Source: Aquatica leii
Taxonomy: Eukaryota; Arthropoda; Insecta; Coleoptera; Lampyridae
Length of the DNA: 64,000 bases
Assembly (NCBI GenBank): GCA_035610365.1
Contig: CM069432.1
Span: 183,691,027-183,755,026 of the forward strand
Reading direction: 5' to 3'
Position 1 is the first letter of the stretch, and each line of letters opens with the position of its first letter. The notes under the pieces were generated by a model. The model ran no database searches and was not told the origin of the DNA. It worked only from the letters and a program-made list of their open reading frames with translations. Below are positions 58,389 to 64,000 of the stretch, piece after piece. The translations under genes were made by a program, and so were the position numbers.

Positions 58389-59640
58389 TTAGATCTTTGG
58401 GCAGTGGGCAAATTTTAGTAACAGCTGTCTTTGCAACACCAGTATCGGTTCACTACCTGGATGAAATGTTTGAATATTAGCAATGTGCCATTGATATAGA
58501 GGAAGATTTTCATCGTTCATAATCACGAAATCCCCTTCTACGTAATGTGTGGCATTGTATTGCCATTTTTGACGGCGTGGTAACTCGAACAAGTATTCGG
58601 ATGACCATCGTTGCCAAAAATGCTGATAAAGTTTTTGCACAAGCTGGTAATGAATTAACCAATTATTTAGTACTGTTTGTATATTGGGATCGGCAGCTTT
58701 AGTTAACGGTCTTTTTACCAAGAAATGAGCGGGTGTAAGGAGAGTAAGATCGTTAAGATCAGTTGTCAGACGGCACAGCAGTTTGTAGTTTAACACAAGA
58801 TCTATCTGAGTTAACAATGTGCACAGTTCCTCAAAAGTAAATAAGGCATTACCGACAATACGCATTAAGTGACGTTTCATTGATTTAACGCAAAACTCCC
58901 ATAGTCCACTTTTATGTGAAGCGTAAGGAGGTATAAAATGCCATTTTATTTTACCATTTTCCAGTTCATTCTTAAACCCATTATGACTTTTAATTGATTT
59001 AAGTAACCTATGCACCAATAAAAGTTATGGTGTTATAATAAAGTTCGACTGGATTGCCACGACGAGCAATAAATCTTCTAAGCGATATTATAAAACTATT
59101 GACGGTCAAATTAAGTACAAGCTCCAAGTGTGCATCGTTTGTGGGACAGCAAACAAAAACACATATGTAAGTGTTAAGGGTTTTGTAGTATATTACTTTG
59201 CGATCGCGTATTATTATTGAACCAGCGTAGTCTAATCTAGTATGAAGAAACGGAAATAAAAGACAAATATGCAGAAACGGCAAATTTTCCATCATTGATA
59301 AATCTGAGAGAAGAGCGAAAGCACTTAATTCAATTGTGCAGGACTTGTCTAGGTATATTTCGTTCCGACAATAGCCAAAACTTGTTCCAAACTGTAACTA
59401 ACAAAAGCTGAGAGCCTTCATGCAAAAGGCGTAAATGTTCGTATTCTAAAATAAGTTTGGTAAGACGATTTTTACTATTTAATAGTATGCTTTTTGTCAA
59501 AGGTATATTTAGAATTGGATAGATGACCTCCTACGCGTAGGATACCTTGATCATCTAGAAATGAACTCAAAGACAAATCTAATCGAGTTTATTACTCAGC
59601 TACGAGTTATCCAAACCTTATTCTAAACCAGTTAATGCTT
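58389..59640 (-). pseudogene. BEL/Pao integrase and C-terminal domain
   Basis: Starting near 59560 the minus strand gives FLDDQGILRVGGHLSNSKYT, LTKLILEYEHLRLLHEGSQL (HH of the zinc finger), ERNIPRQVLHN, then LDYAGSIIIRDRK (first Asp), LELVLNLTVNSFIISLRRFI and YYNTITFIGA, where the family has D-N-G-T-N-F, so the second Asp is lost. The Glu is in YASHKSGLWEFCVKSMKRHL. The C-terminal part (LTPAHFLVKRPL, FWQRWSSEYLFEL, VEGDFVIMNDENLP) matches the domain that follows integrase in BEL/Pao. Several stops and frameshifts are present. Confidence 0.85.
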
Positions 59641-59699
59641 TTAATAAAAACAAAAGTAAATTACAATTGCTTTCCCATTTTTATAATTCGTTGCACTTT

Positions 59700-60228
59700 T
59701 CACAAGTTTGGAATTTAACATGCCCTCGTTGTAAAAGCATACATTTATTGTATCAATGTTTTAAATTAAGAATTTGCGTCAATCAAACTAAAGAAAACAT
59801 CTCGGAACTCAAGCCATTGGTCGATGTTTCCATTACAGTAGGGCAAATTAATTGTTGGTAATTTCATGCTATCAAGAGTAAAACCATTACTAGACTGCGT
59901 CTCGTTAGTGTGAGAAGAAACTACCGATTTTGGATTGAGAGTTTATGATTTTAATATTATCTTGGCTTTTGAAAGTATGACAAAGTACTTATCTTTAATG
60001 TATAACTTGTGTTTGTTCTGATTTGTCATCGTCTGAGGAACTTTCAATTTGGGTTTGTAAATTGAACATTTACAAAATTGGTTTAATATAATTAAGTGTG
60101 TTTGAAGGTTCATGAAAAGTAGCAGCAGGTAATTTGCCATTTTTATGAATAGATTCTAATTTATTTACATATGAAATAAATTGAGTCAAGCGATTTTTTA
60201 AACCGGTACGTTGTTTAATTATATCCAT
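59700..60228 (-). pseudogene. BEL/Pao gag N-terminal part
   Basis: ATG at 60228 opens MDIIKQRTGLKNRLTQFISY, then VNKLESIHKNGKLPAATF, a stop near 60090, IESSSDDDKSEQTQV, and after a frameshift KLPTINLPYCNGNIDQWLEF and RDVFFSLIDAN, the BEL/Pao gag signature. Gag then runs directly into integrase; the joint lies near 59650. Confidence 0.78.
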
Positions 60229-60642
60229 TTGTTTTCAGTTTAAAGTAAACCCAAACAACAAAAATTGAATTAATGCAAACTTTGTAAACTACAACGGTAT
60301 TTAAGTAAATTTGAATATTAGTAACACAGAGAAATTAAATGATAATTTAAGAATACATATATATTTTAAATTTAATAAACGTATCATTGTATGAATTTAG
60401 ATAGATTTGTTGTGCAAAACTTAAAGTAACGAAAAGAAGGAAAAGTTCGCTCACTTAATTGTATAAGCAGGTGGCTTGCGGCAGGTAGCACGGATGGGCA
60501 ACGATAAGACGAGCAGCGAAACTGTAAATCTTTCGGCGGTTATTTGCTTACTGATGAATAACAGCTTGATAATCTTAATTTTCTTCTGTGTTAATTGGGT
60601 CGATATCTATCAAGATCTTGATAAGTGGCGAGGAAGAACCAA

Positions 60643-60828
60643 TGATAATTTGGGTTAGATTTAGCTGGTTCGGAGTAATAAATAACGATAATTTAGTTAC
60701 GCAGATGAAAAATAAATTCTTTACTTTTAATGTTCACTCTTAAGCTTACAATTGCAGACTAACTAAAAATGATATACAAAGGGGTGAAATGTCCCTACTC
60801 CTTAAAGCATAAAAGTGAAGCATTAACA
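60643..60828 (-). repeat. BEL/Pao 5' LTR
   Basis: A 186-base copy. On the minus strand it is followed by TTGGTTCTTCCTCGCCA, in the position of the primer-binding site. Confidence 0.72.
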
Positions 60829-60833
60829 TAAAG

Positions 60834-61435
60834 TATCAATATTATCTTTACTTTACGCGTGTTTATGTATAAGTACACAAAAATAAGCAAATCTGCAAAG
60901 TACACCCACTATGTGCAAATAAATTGATTTACTAATGAAACTTTGCTGATCTGCTGATCTCAAGTAAACATACTTGAGAGATGTCTAATTGCTTCTATAT
61001 AATGGGGTTTTATTGAGTTTCTTGACTTCTTTTTTATTACCTAAGTATTTATACGACAATATTGTCTTTCCGAACTTAAGTTATTATTTACTGCGTGTAA
61101 ATAAAGGGGTAGTAACTGAAAACACAAGACATCCTTTGTGATTTTTTGGTGTTAATTCATGTAATTTATCTGTTCTTTATCTAATAAAGCCTGAGTGTAG
61201 CGTGCTTTTATTACACAATGGATTCCGCAAGTTCCAATTGCTGAAAAATAATTGATGCGTCGTGCAATCAACTTGAAAAGGATACAAAAAGATTCAAATT
61301 TATAAAAATCAATCAAAAGATGAAACAATACGGCGTACATCTACAGGACAAGATTGTTAATTAGAAAGACTGGCCTTATAAGATCGTCGAAAATCGTCAA
61401 AAGTATTAAGCATAGAAGTGGAACTATCATGCTTT
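60834..61435. other. AT-rich interval, nothing recognised
   Basis: No coding similarity was seen between the BEL element and the Tc1-like relic. Confidence 0.5.
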
Positions 61436-61439
61436 GAGT

Positions 61440-61860
61440 TTGCATATCAGTTTTAGAGGTTGGTGAAATGTATGAGTGCGAGAGACCCATAAATAGTCAA
61501 CGTTATAGGTCGATGCTGCAAGAATTTTTAACGTCCTAGATACTAATACTTTGTAGCGAGGATATTGATAGTTGTTATTATCAACATGTCAAAGCAACGA
61601 GTCGTGTTGTGCCAAAACAGTGCTTCTGCTAGATTAGCAACCACAATCGTTTTACTTATCTCCTATTGAAAATTTGTGGCACATATTAAAAAGAAGAGTT
61701 GTACAATATCATTATTGTGCATCAAAACATTAATTGCAAAAAATGGACGAATAGTGGCAGTCCATATATAAGAAATTTGCTACAAATTAATGTGTACAAA
61801 CCTGAAAGATATTAAAGCGGTTCTAAAAGCATAGTGGCTCAATACAATATTAAATTTATT
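61440..61860 (+). pseudogene. Tc1-like transposase C-terminal relic
   Basis: YECERPINSQRYRSMLQEFL followed by TS and a stop matches the segment before the second catalytic Asp in Tc1-like transposases. QHVKATSRVVPKQ follows, and then ISPIENLWHILKRRV, which holds the catalytic acidic position of the SPDLNPIENLW box. The conserved Asp-Asn pair is not readable. Many stops are present and the N-terminal half is missing. Whether it belongs to the same family as 18.0-18.6 kb cannot be told because the two relics do not overlap. Confidence 0.7.
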
Positions 61861-61864
61861 AATA

Positions 61865-64000
61865 AAATATCATTTTTAATTATAATGTATATGTACATAG
61901 TTTTAATTTAAACTATAGTTGTCCTTCTATTTAAAAAAAAAATAGGGGTGCCTAATACATTTGCACATAGCTACAGAATAATATATTCAATACTATTATA
62001 AATTATTTTTACGAGCAGAAACTGTTTAAAGTTTTCCACTCAAACCGTAAACTGTGTTTGGTTTAAAATAAGCTTAATTTAAACCGTTTTATTTTAAATC
62101 AATCAAAATGTACGGTTTTAAGTAAAAAAATTGAAACAGCTGCTTCTCTTAAAAAATCAATACAGCGCACATTTTATACAAATAATGTTTTCTGAATATA
62201 CGGACAGAATATATCATTTTTAACACTTACTATGTACTAAATATTTTAAATGTGTATAGAATATGTATTTTGAATATACCATAAATATTAACTGCAGTGT
62301 AGATGTTATGTTTATTAATCTATCATGTTTAGTAGTAATTAATCTTCTGTTTTCTATTACCATTATGCAGTTTTAAATAGCAAAATCTTGATAAACTAAT
62401 TTTTTGTGTCGCCAACATCGTAAACGTCAATATTCGTTCGTTAGTGTAGTTACGTAATGAACGAAAAAAGCTCTAGTGTGGCAAAATGAAAACTAGGAAT
62501 CCACATAAAAGTAAGTGTTTAAAACTAATTAAAATATTAGAACGAGTACGCGACAGGTGGAAAAATCATTTTAAAAATCTTGAAATTCAGTTAAAATTGA
62601 AGAAAAACGATAGTTAGAAAGTTAATGTCAAATTTGACAGATTTAGTAATAAATGTAATACCAACATTATATTTCTGTTGATTTTTTTTTATTTTTTTAA
62701 AAAAGAATGTAATTTTATAAAAAGCAACACAAAAAATAATGTACATCACACTCGTCGAAAGAATCATAGCATAACTCACTCACATTACCTCGCGTCGCAA
62801 TAGCGTTCGTTATGCTATTTCTTACTTTCGACTCTTGTTACGTAAACTACTATTATTAAACAAAGCAAACATTGATAAACAATAGGTTTTTTTTTGTTAA
62901 TTGCAGCGCTCTATAGCGGTATGTACCGAGAGCGTTCGAAATCGCTGATACACGTATCGCACACATCGGATACATAGACCGGATCCATAACCGGCATAGA
63001 TTGTATTTCAGGTTATGTTCAAAGCGTATGATCCACATGAAAAATGATCGCCAGTGAGATGAAAAAGAATGATAATGCATTTACTGGAGAAATACGCACC
63101 ATTAAGTTTAGAAACCTATAAGCGCATCAAAGAAAACAACAAGAAATGCACTTAACCTAAACTTTTAAAATTCGCACTAAAATTTGGCTTAGACGTTCGA
63201 CAATTACCAGTAACGGTACATGTATTGTACGAATCAATTCATTATCAAAATGTATCTACCACTATCGACCATGCCCGGAAAATCCTATCATATTGTTATA
63301 GTATTATTAAACGCCCACTAAACTTTTATAAACTAAACATTTACACTAGGTAGTTTATGTCTAAGTCATAAGCGTAAAAACCAAATCAATTTTCGTCAAA
63401 ATGTAACTAATTTAAATCTCTCGTCGCGGGGACGCTAAACGACGCGGGGTCCATAGACCGGTGAAAACTTGGCCTATTGGGTAATTCGGGACTGCCTTTA
63501 TGTAATATACTAAATAGCAATACATTACGCTTTAGAATTGTTGCGTAAAATTTGCAATAATAACTTTTTTTTAATGTACACTTTAAATGTGCATTACGTT
63601 TTAGTGTTATTAATTCTGATAATCAAAAAGTAATAATTATTAGTATGTGTGAGAATTTATTCTCAATTTGCATTTTTATAAGAATTGCAGAAATAGAAAA
63701 TTAGTTTATAAAAATAATGAAAAGTTATTTGCATATGTACCACCTGTATATACATTTTAAAATTTATAACGATAAAACACAATGCAATATTTATTTATTT
63801 GTAGTAAACAAATAAAGCCAAGCGTGGCAGTATCAAAATAGTTGCTAAAAGCGGTTCTTGTTGTAACAAAAATAAAAATTCGTAACGTGAAAAAAACGTT
63901 TATGTTTTGTATAATAAAGTTTAAAAACGCTTACACAGGTAATCAATACCGAAAAAAATTTCTGGCGCTTTAGTTATCTATTAACGATTAATTTTAAAAT
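61865..64000. other. AT-rich interval with a repeat fragment and a hairpin
   Basis: At 62160-62340 AGCGCACATTTT and GAATATAC-type blocks recall the large dispersed repeat of 46.4 and 57.2 kb. A palindrome lies at 62752-62834. GC-richer patches at 62930-63000 and 63420-63500 are unexplained. No gene was recognised. Confidence 0.4.
62752..62834. repeat. About 83-bp imperfect palindrome
   Basis: GTCGAAAGAATCATAGCATAAC at the left pairs imperfectly with GTTATGCTATTTCTTACTTTCGAC at the right, around a loop containing CCTCGCGTCGC. It may be a MITE. Confidence 0.45.

Larger units (their letters stand above)
58115..60828 (-). mobile_element. BEL/Pao LTR retrotransposon, internally deleted
   Basis: Direct repeats 58115-58269 and 60643-60828 share TTTGGGTT(G/A)GATTTAG, AATAAATAACGATAA and GCAGAT(A/G)AAAAATAAATT and are diverged and unequal in length, so the insertion is old. 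Ends are TGTTAAT and ATTAACA, with TAAAG on both outer sides (58110-58114 and 60829-60833). Between them are only gag and integrase; protease, RT and RNase H are missing. Confidence 0.8.

Overview
The window looks like an AT-rich animal genome, most probably an insect (a beetle-like repeat mix is only a guess). Most recognisable coding sequence belongs to transposable elements, nearly all broken, and several are nested. I find no convincing intact host gene, no tRNA or rRNA, no CRISPR array and no bacterial-style operon. Long stretches between elements are 70-80% A+T with no coding signal and could be intergenic or intronic.

Layout: 1-650, 3' end of a Penelope-like element (PLE). 866-3060, a spliced Mutator-like (MULE) transposase pseudogene split by a 5'-truncated CR1/Jockey-type LINE tail. 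3980-4717, a Crypton-like tyrosine recombinase relic with introns, cut by a 6.7-kb minus-strand Ty3/Gypsy element (4723-11446; 287-bp LTRs, ACGTT target duplication). That element carries its own 1.48-kb DNA-transposon insertion in the integrase gene. 11.5-20 kb is mostly empty apart from short MITEs and a Tc1-like relic (18.0-18.6 kb). 20.2-20.8 kb (minus) and 26.4-27.5 kb (plus) hold two more Crypton-like recombinases; the second keeps its catalytic residues. 24.87-25.35 kb is a piggyBac C-terminus. 28532-31019 is an almost complete IS630/Tc1/mariner-superfamily transposon with TIRs, a TA duplication and a transposase with two visible lesions.

32.6-46.4 kb is a PLE-rich zone. It has one PLE at 35.2-36.7 kb and a second at 41.5-44.2 kb that was split by a purine-rich LINE with a 15-bp target duplication. 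Three copies of a non-coding repeat related to PLE-type 3' ends lie around these. 47732-49242 is a 1.5-kb non-autonomous DNA element with CCCAAG ends and dense internal repeats. 50.5-51.4 kb is a third PLE type with an apparently intact GIY-YIG domain. 58115-60828 is a BEL/Pao element deleted between gag and integrase. 61.4-61.9 kb is a Tc1-like C-terminal relic.

The genes do not work together as a pathway; the window is a record of successive insertions. The recurring themes are: (i) a Crypton-like tyrosine recombinase family with three separate copies; (ii) elements of very different sizes sharing CCC...GGG ends and an AT or TA dinucleotide duplication; (iii) hammerhead-like CTGATGA-stem-GAAA motifs at the 3' ends of PLE-type sequences.
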